Assembly (NCBI RefSeq): GCF_900116865.1
Contig: NZ_FPCD01000021.1
Span: 1 to 53,488 of the forward strand
Source of the DNA: Butyrivibrio sp. M55
GTDB taxonomy: Bacteria > Bacillota > Clostridia > Lachnospirales > Lachnospiraceae
Direction: 5' to 3'
Length of the DNA: 53,488 bases
Shown here: in pieces, positions 17,215-25,142 of the stretch
How the letters are laid out: the number at the start of each line of letters is the position of its first letter
Numbering within the stretch: position 1 is the stretch's first letter
Made by a program: the position numbers and the translations under genes
The notes under the pieces: model-generated
What the model saw: the letters and a program-made list of their open reading frames with translations, nothing else
Databases searched by the model: none
Told to the model about the DNA's origin: nothing

Positions 17215-17276
17215 CTTGCTTCCTCCTATGTATGTACGCACGGTCTGCGCTGTGGCTACACCGGCAATATGTACAA

Positions 17277-17443
17277 TTTTTGCGTGATATACGGATTGCT
17301 CCGCTTCGCTCCCGCAATCCTACATCCATTCGGAATCCGCACTATCGTGCTACTTCCTCATGTCTGTTCGGGTTACCAATGCAATCATTTGCTCATGCAA
17401 TCATGACAAATGATTGTATTGTAACACCTATATCACGCAAAAA
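17277..17443. repeat. 167-bp palindromic element with 15-bp terminal inverted repeats in the trp leader
   Basis: TTTTTGCGTGATATA (17277-17291) is the exact reverse complement of TATATCACGCAAAAA (17429-17443). Nested inside are a GGATTGC...GCAATCC hairpin capped by GCTTCGC-type sequence (17293-17320), a GCAC-TATC-GTGC hairpin (17339-17350) and a long near-perfect hairpin formed by GTTACCAATGCAATCATTTG and its partner (17372-17424). The element has no ORF. It sits between the T-box terminator and trpE, sharing the terminator's T run. It may be a dispersed palindromic/MITE-like repeat or a structured leader RNA; copy number would decide. Confidence 0.7.
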
Positions 17444-17802
17444 AGTCCTTGATAGAGTCTAACTCTATCAAGGACGAACAATCTAATTATCCGCGGTGCC
17501 ACCTTGAATTCATGTGTTACCATGCAACTTAGCGAGATACCAACATATCCCCGGCAAATCACGCATGCCTTACGTCGTAGAATACTGGGTGAATAATTAT
17601 GCGAAAGTTCTGATCTCGTGCTTCGCACTCGCCAGAACAAAGTTCGCTCACGGAAATCAAAGATTTCCTATCTCACTTTTCACTACGCCCTCAGCGGTCC
17701 ATTTGACAACTTGTTTCATGCCTGATTCTCAGCACCTCAGGCTCTCTGTATTGGCATCATTGCCGTTATCTCCGCTTCAACGGTTTATTGAATATTTATT
17801 TA
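17439..17802 (-). promoter_or_regulatory. Tryptophan T-box riboswitch with terminator, controlling trpEGDCFBA
   Basis: Minus strand leader. Stem I has the AGAGAG and GGUGNUGAGAA features near 17736-17718, and the specifier loop reads AAA-UGG-A with UGG (Trp codon) at 17701-17699. The T-box AAGGUGGCACCGCGG lies at 17505-17491. A 14-bp perfect hairpin (17475-17445) followed by six T is the terminator. Uncharged tRNA-Trp should pair with UGG and with the T-box bulge, stabilising the antiterminator and switching on the operon. Confidence 0.95.
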
Positions 17803-17808
17803 AAAAGA

Positions 17809-17837
17809 ATGATATACCAATGGAGTATACATGTCAA
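17809..17837 (-). promoter_or_regulatory. Promoter of the trp operon
   Basis: Minus strand: consensus -35 TTGACA (17837-17832), 17-bp spacer, -10 TATCAT (17814-17809). Transcription would begin near 17802, about 590 bases before trpE. Confidence 0.8.
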
Positions 17838-17913
17838 GTATTTCCAGCTAAGCGTTCATCTAATTGAAAACTATACTTCTAATTTTTAATAGAACCATTT
17901 AATTGCATCTGCC

Positions 17914-18155
17914 ACCGTATACTTTCCTTCCGTATCTTCTGTACGGTGTCATTTCCTGCCTTTATACCGTACACTTTCCTTTCAACCTTTCTGTACGGTG
18001 TCATTTCCCATTTTCACACCGTACGCTTTCCTTTCAGCCTTTCTGTACAGTGTCATCTCCTGCTTTCACACCGTACGCTTTCCTTTCAACCTTTCTATAC
18101 GGTATCATTTCCTGTTTTTACACCGTACGCTTCTTACGCAAGCTATCTATACGGT
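17914..18155. repeat. Five 52-bp tandem repeats, each with an internal ACCGTAC/GTACGGT dyad
   Basis: ACCGTA starts at 17914, 17966, 18018, 18070 and 18122, an exact 52-bp period. In each unit GTACGGT (or a one- or two-base variant) begins 27 bases later, so every unit has inverted 7-bp arms around about 20 pyrimidine-rich bases (CTTTCCTTTCAACCTTTCT). The plus strand is strongly C/T-rich. The last unit is diverged in its loop. All three plus frames stay open only because pyrimidine-rich sequence lacks stops; 52 is not a multiple of three and no ribosome site precedes them, so I treat the array as non-coding. It ends 91 bases before the gene at 18247. Confidence 0.9.
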
Positions 18156-18246
18156 GCAGGTATCCATATTCCTTTTTACACATTCCATTTGAAACAGTTA
18201 TCTATATGCAATAAAATAAATTTCAAAAAGGAGGTTTCAAACATTT

Positions 18247-18894
18247 ATGAGTGCTAACGTAATTCGCATCGAAACAGAAAATGATTTGCTATTCCTTAAA
18301 GATAACGAAATTCATGTGTTTGCAAATGCGATCGAATATGTATATAAACCATCTTTGATAAAAAAAATGGCCATTATCACATCACTAAAAGAATCCGGCA
18401 GTATCGAAAAGTCTTTAGTCCTCTATATTGGTGACGACACTGAAATATATATAAAAAACGATCATAAATGCTTTCAACCTTTTTTATTTAATCAGATCAG
18501 AACAAAGTTACCAGTGAATTCTAAAAAGATTCTTGATGCCTTGGCATGCACAAGTAACAATACATCTATGATATACAATTATAAACAAGGTGTTCTCTCT
18601 ATAGTCTCTTTTTCAATTTGGGTACTTTCAATTGCCATTGTTATTGTAAACCTTTCAACTCATTTGTCTTTTAAGATTATACTTGTAGCATTGGGAATAA
18701 GTATTATAGGATTCGTACTTGATATCATTGCGTATTTAGATAATCCCGATAGTAAGTTAGCAGTTAATGTTATGACAGTATATATAGTGAACTATGGACT
18801 TGTTATATCTCTGGTAATTCTATATTTTACATGTATAGCAGCAATCGGCGAAACAATTAACTATTTCTGCGGTTCATGCGAGGGTATGCCATAA
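18247..18894 (+). CDS. Membrane protein of unknown function, three C-terminal TM helices
   Basis: 215 residues. The first about 105 residues are soluble, probably cytoplasmic (no signal peptide), followed by three hydrophobic segments (about 117-138, 145-165, 177-202) and a short tail with two cysteines (FCGSCEGMP). I do not recognise the family. AGGAGG is present but about 12 bases from ATG; there is no better in-frame start. It follows the 52-bp repeat array and precedes the Lgt-like gene by 28 bases to its ATG, so the two are probably an operon. Confidence 0.6.
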   Translation: MSANVIRIETENDLLFLKDNEIHVFANAIEYVYKPSLIKKMAIITSLKESGSIEKSLVLYIGDDTEIYIKNDHKCFQPFLFNQIRTKLPVNSKKILDALACTSNNTSMIYNYKQGVLSIVSFSIWVLSIAIVIVNLSTHLSFKIILVALGISIIGFVLDIIAYLDNPDSKLAVNVMTVYIVNYGLVISLVILYFTCIAAIGETINYFCGSCEGMP

Positions 18895-18922
18895 TTAATC
18901 TACTAAAGGAAGATTTTTGCCC

Positions 18923-19549
18923 ATGTATAGGATAATGATGTTATCTGCAATATTTTTTGGCTTTTCTACCGCATCAGGTCTTCAAAAGAAAAAGAATGTT
19001 CCATTGAGAATTATCGGGTTGTCCGTTGTATTAGAAATGATCCTGTGTATGTATATGTCATTCATAGGATATCTTGTGATCACAAAAGGAAGGACTATCG
19101 GCCTTAACAGTACAGGCGCTGCCCTGGGCATAATCTTGGGAGTACTTATTTTTTCCAAGATAACTCCTCAGTACAAAAAAGTGTTTTTCGAATCCTATGT
19201 GATAGTCCTGCCTTTAATGTACGGACTTGGAAAAATCGGATGTGCTTTTGCGGGATGCTGTGCCGGGATTCCGTATAACGGCTTCATGCGTGTACACACC
19301 GCCAACGGTGACCTGTTTCCGATTCAAAAGTTGGAAGCGGTAGTTTTTCTGCTTCTTTTTGCAGGCTCTCTGCTATTATATTTCAAAGATCGTTTTAATC
19401 CATCACACGCAGTAATCATCTATTGTATAGCCAAAATTGCACTGGACTTTCTAAGGATCGGACATGTCGATCACTTAATAACCACCAATCAGATAATGTG
19501 TGCCGCCATTATGGCATTTTTTATCCTCTACACATCAAAATCATCATAA
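18923..19549 (+). CDS. Lgt-family (prolipoprotein diacylglyceryl transferase-like) membrane protein
   Basis: 208 residues, about six or seven TM helices. The central GKIGCAFAGCCAGIP (about 105-119) and the following FPIQKLEAVVFLLLF match the short Lgt-related branch, in which the arginine-asparagine motif of true Lgt is replaced by a G-x-GC-x-AGCC motif. True Lgt is usually 260-290 residues with an HGG motif that is missing here, so I expect a paralogue of unknown substrate rather than the housekeeping enzyme. ATG at 18923 has AAGGAAG ten bases upstream; TTG at 18917 is an alternative. The 3' end overlaps the convergent gene by 22 bases. Confidence 0.65.
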   Translation: MYRIMMLSAIFFGFSTASGLQKKKNVPLRIIGLSVVLEMILCMYMSFIGYLVITKGRTIGLNSTGAALGIILGVLIFSKITPQYKKVFFESYVIVLPLMYGLGKIGCAFAGCCAGIPYNGFMRVHTANGDLFPIQKLEAVVFLLLFAGSLLLYFKDRFNPSHAVIIYCIAKIALDFLRIGHVDHLITTNQIMCAAIMAFFILYTSKSS

Positions 19550-20607
19550 TCCCCATTATCATAGCCGCCGTAGCTGTCATATTCCTTGAGCTTATCGGTG
19601 GATCTTCTGTTGAATTGCTGTTTTACTTTTAGCTTCTTCGCTTTCTTCGCCTTCTTTTTGCGCTTCAGCATAAGCTCTTTTCCCTCATCATCGTCCTCTT
19701 CATCTTCTTCGTCTTCGTATTCTTCATCCTCATCATCGTAATCATCGTACTCTTCGTATTCCTCGTCCTCCTCATTCCTGATAAAGAGTAAGAGTCCGCG
19801 AAGATGATGCATTATAAATATCGCAACGAGTATGAATATATCGGTATATAAAAGACCTACGATATAGTAATTTTCTTTTATCAAATATCCCAGTTTAAAG
19901 CCTATAACACTTAAGATGCCCGATAAAAGAAGTGCAAACACAAGTAAGAGCCCGTGTTTTATCGCGCCCAGTATCGCGTATATGAAATCAACAAAAGATG
20001 CATCGAAATACACGAATCTACCTATCATCAGTCCGAAATAATACATCATGATAGGACTATACTGCTCTTTGCTGACAGTAGCATCGCCAAATGTAGTAAA
20101 GCACGTTAAAACAATGATCGCGTAGAACATTCCTAGCATTCTTACAGAAGCCTTATCTTCCTTGGAAATTCGTCTAAGCGGGATGATTATCTTATCAAGA
20201 ACCGTGTTTATAAAACAGGTCATGGAAATAAGGAATAAAAGCAGGAAATCCTTGTTTTTATCCCATTGATAATAGAACCACTTAATCCCCATCGGCATGC
20301 TGCCCATTTTCTTAGCCTGATAGAGAGGTGTAAGAAGCTCAAAAATATGGTTACAGATTATATATGCGCACGCAAATAATATTACCGATGTACTCGATAT
20401 CATCATCTCGAAAAAAAGCTGCATATTATCTACAGTGCGTCTTTTAAACTCATCATGTCTTTCGCTGCTGTGAACAAGGCATACAGACATTCTGGTTCCA
20501 AACATTATGATCAAGCTGATGATCAGTAAACCGGCAAATGCAAATCCCAGAAAAACAAGCTGCTGTGCTCTGGTAAAATCCGGGTTTATATACTTATCAA
20601 TCGTCAT
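19528..20607 (-). CDS. Polytopic membrane protein with long acidic then basic C-terminal tail
   Basis: 359 residues, about six TM helices (roughly 17-40, 68-92, 120-140, 157-176, 215-240, 248-270). The tail from about 276 is first almost pure Glu/Asp/Tyr (EEYDDYDDEDEEYED), then lysine-rich (KRKKKAKKAKKLKVK), then glycine/tyrosine/aspartate-rich. Such tails are common on Lachnospiraceae membrane proteins, but I do not recognise this one. The ribosome site GGAGG is about 12 bases from ATG. It overlaps the Lgt-like gene tail to tail and is divergent from the FliY/CheC-like gene. Confidence 0.6.
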   Translation of the reverse strand: MTIDKYINPDFTRAQQLVFLGFAFAGLLIISLIIMFGTRMSVCLVHSSERHDEFKRRTVDNMQLFFEMMISSTSVILFACAYIICNHIFELLTPLYQAKKMGSMPMGIKWFYYQWDKNKDFLLLFLISMTCFINTVLDKIIIPLRRISKEDKASVRMLGMFYAIIVLTCFTTFGDATVSKEQYSPIMMYYFGLMIGRFVYFDASFVDFIYAILGAIKHGLLLVFALLLSGILSVIGFKLGYLIKENYYIVGLLYTDIFILVAIFIMHHLRGLLLFIRNEEDEEYEEYDDYDDEDEEYEDEEDEEDDDEGKELMLKRKKKAKKAKKLKVKQQFNRRSTDKLKEYDSYGGYDNGDYDDFDV

Positions 20608-20824
20608 ATGTCAAAAAATTCCTCCGTCAGATCATACTTTATATGTTACCATATTTTTATCCTTTTTGCTCTTTTTTTAACATATTTTTTTGACATTATT
20701 CTAAAAAAAGGATAAACCTTTTAGAAGATAGCGTAAATGATTCTTTACAAGTTCGCGGAATATAAACTACAATATTATTATAGTTCTGAAATATCAATAC
20801 ACCAAAAACGCGAAGGAGGCAAGA

Positions 20825-21448
20825 ATGTTGGAAGACAACTTTTTAACCGGTGAGCAAATGGATACTATCGGTGAGATTGCCAATATCAGCATGGGTAATT
20901 CCGCAACTACTCTTAGCTTAATGGTAAATAGAAAAGTCGATATCACTACTCCAAGTGTAAAACTTATAAAGAGAAGCGAAGCTTTGGATGATTATGAAAA
21001 GACCTGTATTTTTGTACAGATTCACTATGTAAAAGGTCTTGAGGGAAATAATGTCCTGATTCTTAAAGAACACGACGTAAAAGTCATGACAGATCTTATG
21101 ATGGGCGGAGACGGTACAAATACAGCCGGCGAGATCTCCGATCTTCATCTTTCAGCCGCTTCGGAAGCAATGAATCAGATGATGGGTACAAGTGCAACCT
21201 CTCTATCATCTATGCTCGGCGTTCCCACTGACATCAGTACTCCTGTGGTAAACAGGATTGATGTTGAAAGTATCAAGGTTTTCGAGAAAATGTTTGATAC
21301 TACATACGACAAATTTGTTAAAATAGCTTTTAGGATGACAATCGGTGATTTAATCGATTCCGTTATGGTACAATTATATCCGATACGATTCGCAAAAGAT
21401 ATGTGCAACAAATTTTATACAAAGGAAAACGCAGAAAACAATGAATAA
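20825..21448 (+). CDS. FliY/CheC-like CheY-P phosphatase without SpoA domain
   Basis: 207 residues with two CheC active-site repeats: near residues 13-28 (GEIANISMGNSATTL) and near 112-126 (SEAMNQMMGTSATSL), each with the E-x-x-N pair that dephosphorylates CheY-P. The following KVDITTPSV segment resembles the N-domain of FliY, but the C-terminal FliN/SpoA switch domain is missing, so it is CheC-sized. It would act in chemotaxis adaptation. AGGAGG is six bases before ATG. TTGACA at 20690 with a weak -10 at 20713 is a possible promoter. It overlaps the DUF4317 gene by eight bases. Confidence 0.85.
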   Translation: MLEDNFLTGEQMDTIGEIANISMGNSATTLSLMVNRKVDITTPSVKLIKRSEALDDYEKTCIFVQIHYVKGLEGNNVLILKEHDVKVMTDLMMGGDGTNTAGEISDLHLSAASEAMNQMMGTSATSLSSMLGVPTDISTPVVNRIDVESIKVFEKMFDTTYDKFVKIAFRMTIGDLIDSVMVQLYPIRFAKDMCNKFYTKENAENNE

Positions 21449-22577
21449 GGCAGAAACACTTGAGATCAAAAAGCAGTTCACACCGGACAGGTGTACTATC
21501 GACCACATTTGCGGATGCTATGTGGATCACGACAAGAACAAACTATTCACTTTCAGAAAAGCCTTCGGACAGCTTCCGGAGGAAGAGATGTTCAAATATC
21601 TCGATATTTTCCAGCATACTCTTGCAGGAACTTTTGGCAAGAATCTGATCAGTCTTGAGTTTCCTCTTGACCAGGAACAGCCGGGAGGTACTCAGGACTT
21701 TCTTTTGACCTTGAGGAATTCCCAGCTTCAGGATGACGAGCTTGTAGATGAATTCTACGAAAAGATAATCGCCAACTATGTAAACGGCGAGAATTACTAC
21801 ATCATCCTCGTTCACGCAGCATATGACATTCCGGGAATCACAAGCGATGGTATCGAGATGGAGGATGCGTCAGAGAACGTATATGACTACATCCTTTGCA
21901 GCATCTGTCCCGTTAAGCTTTCAAAGGCAGGACTTGGCTACAACGAGAAAACAAATGTGATCGAAGAAAGATTCAGGGACTGGATCGTAGACGGTCCTAC
22001 AAAGGGCTTCCTATTCCCTGCTTTCATCGAAAGAGACACGGATATTCACAACATGCTATACTTCACCAAGAAGCCCGATGACCTTCAGCCTGAATTTATC
22101 GAAGCAATGTTCGGCGGAAGAGCTCCTTTGGCAGCTCCTGAGCAGAAAGGCATCTTTGATACGGTTGTTCAGAATACAATCGGAGAAAATGCCGATTACG
22201 ACATAATGAAGAACATTCACGACAACTTAAATGACATGATTGAAGATCATGCGGACGATCCGGAGCCTCTTGAGCTCAATAAGAACGACGTTAAGCAACT
22301 CCTTCACGACAGCGGCGTTTCGGATGAGCGTCTCGGCTACTTTGAAGAAACCTACACAAAGTGCGCAGGTGATGAGGACTACCCTCTCCTTGCAAGTAAC
22401 ATTGCACATACCAAAAAGTTTGATATCGAAACTCCAAATGTTGTCATCAAGGTAAAACCTGACAGAACCGACCTTGTTGAATCCAAGATCGTCGACGGCA
22501 GACAATGCCTTGTAATCGCAGTTGATGACCACATCGAAGTAAACGGAATCAACGTAAGAACATTTATGGACAGATAA
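21441..22577 (+). CDS. DUF4317 family protein
   Basis: 378 residues, cytoplasmic, full length for DUF4317, a family largely confined to Lachnospiraceae and relatives. Recognisable segments are KKQFTPDRCTIDHICGCYV at the start, YYIILVHAAYDIPG in the middle and GRQCLVIAVDDHIEVNGI at the end. No function is established. Its start lies inside the end of the FliY/CheC-like gene, so translation is coupled, which hints at a shared process or simple housekeeping linkage. A strong terminator follows at 22595. Confidence 0.88.
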   Translation: MNKAETLEIKKQFTPDRCTIDHICGCYVDHDKNKLFTFRKAFGQLPEEEMFKYLDIFQHTLAGTFGKNLISLEFPLDQEQPGGTQDFLLTLRNSQLQDDELVDEFYEKIIANYVNGENYYIILVHAAYDIPGITSDGIEMEDASENVYDYILCSICPVKLSKAGLGYNEKTNVIEERFRDWIVDGPTKGFLFPAFIERDTDIHNMLYFTKKPDDLQPEFIEAMFGGRAPLAAPEQKGIFDTVVQNTIGENADYDIMKNIHDNLNDMIEDHADDPEPLELNKNDVKQLLHDSGVSDERLGYFEETYTKCAGDEDYPLLASNIAHTKKFDIETPNVVIKVKPDRTDLVESKIVDGRQCLVIAVDDHIEVNGINVRTFMDR

Positions 22578-22594
22578 AACTACGAATTGTATAC

Positions 22595-22643
22595 AAAAAC
22601 GAGCTTACTTTTCTTTTTATTAGAAAAGGCAAGCTCGTTTTTT
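22595..22643 (+). terminator. Terminator of the FliY/CheC-DUF4317 operon
   Basis: AAAACGAGCTTACTTTTCT and AGAAAAGGCAAGCTCGTTTT form a long hairpin with two mismatches and end in a T run on the plus strand. The complementary A run could also make it work from the other side. Confidence 0.9.
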
Positions 22644-22749
22644 GGACCTTACGTCCTATAAGTAAATTTCAATTTTTTCAAAAAATAGATAATCCCGATT
22701 GTTTCGACGGACGATTCCGTATCAATAAACTACAGGATTTGGTAATCAA

Positions 22750-22905
22750 TTAATAATTCATACTTTTAAGCATTTCGATAGCGGTCTTATGTCTTCCATC
22801 GGAACCGGGATACTCGTACTTCTTAAGAAGACGTTCCCTCATCTCCTCAGGATGATTATATAATTGATCCATAATTCTATCAAAAGCTTGTCTCCATTCG
22901 CCCAT
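22750..22905 (-). CDS. Small uncharacterised protein (51 aa)
   Basis: 51 residues, hydrophilic and helical (MGEWRQAFDRIMDQLYNHP, then RERLLKKYEYPGSDGRHKT). The start was set at 22905: GGAGG stands nine bases before this ATG, while the upstream start at 22947 has no site. I do not recognise the family. It is a single-gene unit with TATACT-like -10 sequence upstream. Coding quality is supported by the ribosome site and a sensible amphipathic sequence, not by homology. Confidence 0.55.
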   Translation of the reverse strand: MGEWRQAFDRIMDQLYNHPEEMRERLLKKYEYPGSDGRHKTAIEMLKSMNY

Positions 22906-23030
22906 ACTAATGTACCTCCATTTGACAAACAACGATAGCGTGTACAATAGTATATTATTTTGGAGATTTGTGCAATCGGAAATTCAACCAAAAATATGAA
23001 TTGTTTTTATACCAACTTCTATCCTATAGT

Positions 23031-23825
23031 TCAGATTGCCGCAATAGCTTTCTTCGGGCACTTTGAAACGCATGTATCACAATGTACGCATTTATCCTGA
23101 TCGATGCTTGCCACATTGTTTTCTACAACGATTGCTCCCGTAGGACAATCTCTTTCGCACATATGGCATCCGATACATCCCACTTTGCAATACTTGTTTA
23201 CATATTTACCCATATCCTGCGACTTGCAGGCAACAGCTTCTCTTGCGTCGTACGGTATAAAGTCGATAAGGTGTCTCGGACAGATATCAACACACTTTCC
23301 GCATGCCTTACACTTTTCCATATCCACCACGGCAACGCCGTTCTCTACATGTATTGCATCAAACTTGCACACAGATACACAGCTTCCGCCGCCAAGGCAT
23401 CCGTATCCGCAAGTCTTTGAACCGCCGCCCGGAGCCTGTGCCTGGAATCTGCAGTCATCGGCACCCTTATATTCATACTTCTGGGTTGCCTGCTCGCAGT
23501 CACCGCTGCAATGCACAAATGCAACCATTCTCTTTGTTTTTTCAGCCTTAACGCCCATTATCGCAGAAATTGCTTGCGCTACCGGTGCACCACCGACAGG
23601 GCACTGATTTACAGCCGCTTCACCCTGAGCTATTGCCGTCGCACAGCCCGAACATCCGGGATATCCGCAACCTCCGCAGTTATTGCCGGGAAGCGCTTCC
23701 AGGATCGCAGCTTCTTTTTCATCAATATCGACATGGAGCTTCAGATCTGCAACGCCAAGGATAAATCCTATGGCAACTCCAACGCCTGCAACAACTATCG
23801 TTGCAATGATTATTCCACTGATCAT
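23031..23825 (-). CDS. rnfB: Rnf complex iron-sulfur subunit B
   Basis: 264 residues. An N-terminal membrane anchor (about 1-25) is followed by the Cys cluster CGGCGYPGCSGC and a distal Cys, which bind one [4Fe-4S] centre, then ferredoxin-type clusters (CKACGKCVDICP, CIGCHMCERDCP, CVHCDTCVSKCP) and an additional Cys-rich segment (CGYGCLGGGSC). RnfB is the likely entry point for electrons from reduced ferredoxin. It is the last gene of rnfCDGEAB, 37 bases after rnfA. No convincing terminator follows. Confidence 0.97.
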   Translation of the reverse strand: MISGIIIATIVVAGVGVAIGFILGVADLKLHVDIDEKEAAILEALPGNNCGGCGYPGCSGCATAIAQGEAAVNQCPVGGAPVAQAISAIMGVKAEKTKRMVAFVHCSGDCEQATQKYEYKGADDCRFQAQAPGGGSKTCGYGCLGGGSCVSVCKFDAIHVENGVAVVDMEKCKACGKCVDICPRHLIDFIPYDAREAVACKSQDMGKYVNKYCKVGCIGCHMCERDCPTGAIVVENNVASIDQDKCVHCDTCVSKCPKKAIAAI

Positions 23826-23862
23826 AAGTCATTCTCCTTCTTTCAGCCAAGATTTGTAATTA

Positions 23863-24450
23863 TTACTTCAAAGCTGAAAATCCCGTAAATGCGATTGCCA
23901 TAAGTCCCGAAGTAAGAAGCACAAGAGGCATTCCCTTGAAGCTCTCCGGTATATCGTTGTACTCCATCTTCTCGCGAAGTCCTGCCAAGATAACTATCGC
24001 AATTGTAAAACCAACGGCTGTTGAAAAACCGCAGACCGTACTACCTTCGATGGTGTAATTGTTTGTAACGTTATTAAGTGCAACACCGAGAACCGCGCAG
24101 TTTGTTGTTATAAGAGGAAGATACACTCCAAGCGCCTTGTACAGTGAGACCATATATTTTTTCAATATCATCTCAACAAACTGAACAAGCATCGCAACAA
24201 CAAGGATAAACACGATTGTCTGTAAGTATCCGAGATCAAAAGGTTTAAGAACAAACCAGTAAATAGTACTACATACAAGTGATGAAAGAGTCATTACGAA
24301 AATACATGCGCCGCCCATTCCAAGCGCAGTGTCGATCTTTTTGGAAACACCAAGGAACGGACAAAGGCCGAGGAACTGACTCAAAACAACATTGTTTATA
24401 AGAGAAGCGGAAAGTATGAGTACCAGAAATTCCATTATTGTATCTCTCAT
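23863..24450 (-). CDS. rnfA: Rnf complex membrane subunit A
   Basis: 195 residues, six TM helices, the pseudo-twofold partner of RnfE. SQFLGLCPFLGVSKK near residue 30 and TTNCAVLGVAL near 115 contain the two conserved membrane cysteines that hold the intramembrane iron-sulfur cluster with RnfE. ATG overlaps the rnfE stop (ATGA). It belongs to the ion-translocating part of the complex. Confidence 0.97.
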   Translation of the reverse strand: MRDTIMEFLVLILSASLINNVVLSQFLGLCPFLGVSKKIDTALGMGGACIFVMTLSSLVCSTIYWFVLKPFDLGYLQTIVFILVVAMLVQFVEMILKKYMVSLYKALGVYLPLITTNCAVLGVALNNVTNNYTIEGSTVCGFSTAVGFTIAIVILAGLREKMEYNDIPESFKGMPLVLLTSGLMAIAFTGFSALK

Positions 24451-25142
24451 TGTTTTTCAGCCTCCTTCTTTGCTACATTTGATTTCATTTTGTTCATTGC
24501 CGCAATAAGGAAAGCAAGTACAAAGAACGCTCCCGCCTGCTGAACGAAAATGCTGACAGATTGATATTTAGAAAGATATCTTCCCACAATTCCTGTAATA
24601 ACCGTATCAGGGCCAAGAACCGGAACATTAAATGCTGTTCCCGCACCGATAAGCTCTCTGAAAAGACCAATAACGGTAATAGCACATGTAAATCCTATTC
24701 CCATTCCCACTCCGTCAAAGAACGAAGGCACAATACCGTGTTTACTTGCATACGCTTCCGCTCTTCCGAAAATGATACAGTTAACAACTATAAGCGGTAT
24801 ATATACACCGAGCGCTTTATTTAGTGTCGGCACGTATGCCTGCATAAGAAGCTGAACCAATGTAACAAAAGATGCGATTACGACAATAAATGAAGGAATC
24901 CTGACTGTAGCAGGTATAATCTTTCTTAATGCCGAAATTACCGCATTACTGAGTGCCAAAACAAATGTAGTCGCAAGTCCCATTCCGAGTCCGTTTGTGG
25001 CCGAAGATGTAACCGCAAGTGTGGGACACATACCGATCATAAGTACTAATGTAGGGTTCTCAGCAATGAGACCGTTAAAAAATCTCTCGGCGGGAGAATC
25101 TTGTTCCAATCCAAGCGCGCCTTTCTTTATATCTTTACTCAT
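24447..25142 (-). CDS. rnfE: Rnf complex membrane subunit E
   Basis: 231 residues, six TM helices. IGMCPTLAV (about 37-45) and IVVNCIIFGRAEAYA carry the conserved membrane cysteines matching RnfA. The N-terminal AERFFNGLIAENPTLV is typical. ATGA overlaps join it to rnfG upstream and rnfA downstream, so stoichiometric translation is likely. Confidence 0.97.
   Translation of the reverse strand: MSKDIKKGALGLEQDSPAERFFNGLIAENPTLVLMIGMCPTLAVTSSATNGLGMGLATTFVLALSNAVISALRKIIPATVRIPSFIVVIASFVTLVQLLMQAYVPTLNKALGVYIPLIVVNCIIFGRAEAYASKHGIVPSFFDGVGMGIGFTCAITVIGLFRELIGAGTAFNVPVLGPDTVITGIVGRYLSKYQSVSIFVQQAGAFFVLAFLIAAMNKMKSNVAKKEAEKQ

Noticed and set aside
17514..17867. 117-codon plus-strand frame opposite the Trp T-box
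   Set aside because: The strand and structure are fully explained by the T-box leader and promoter.
17914..18155. CRISPR array
   Set aside because: The whole 52-bp unit repeats; there are no unique spacers of constant length and no cas genes in the window.
17903..18257. Three overlapping plus-strand frames of 64-103 codons
   Set aside because: They are different frames of the same 52-bp repeat array; the period is not a multiple of three, the sequence is pyrimidine-rich and so lacks stops, and no ribosome site precedes them.
18923..19549. Housekeeping prolipoprotein diacylglyceryl transferase
   Set aside because: Too short and without the HGG motif; called Lgt-like only.
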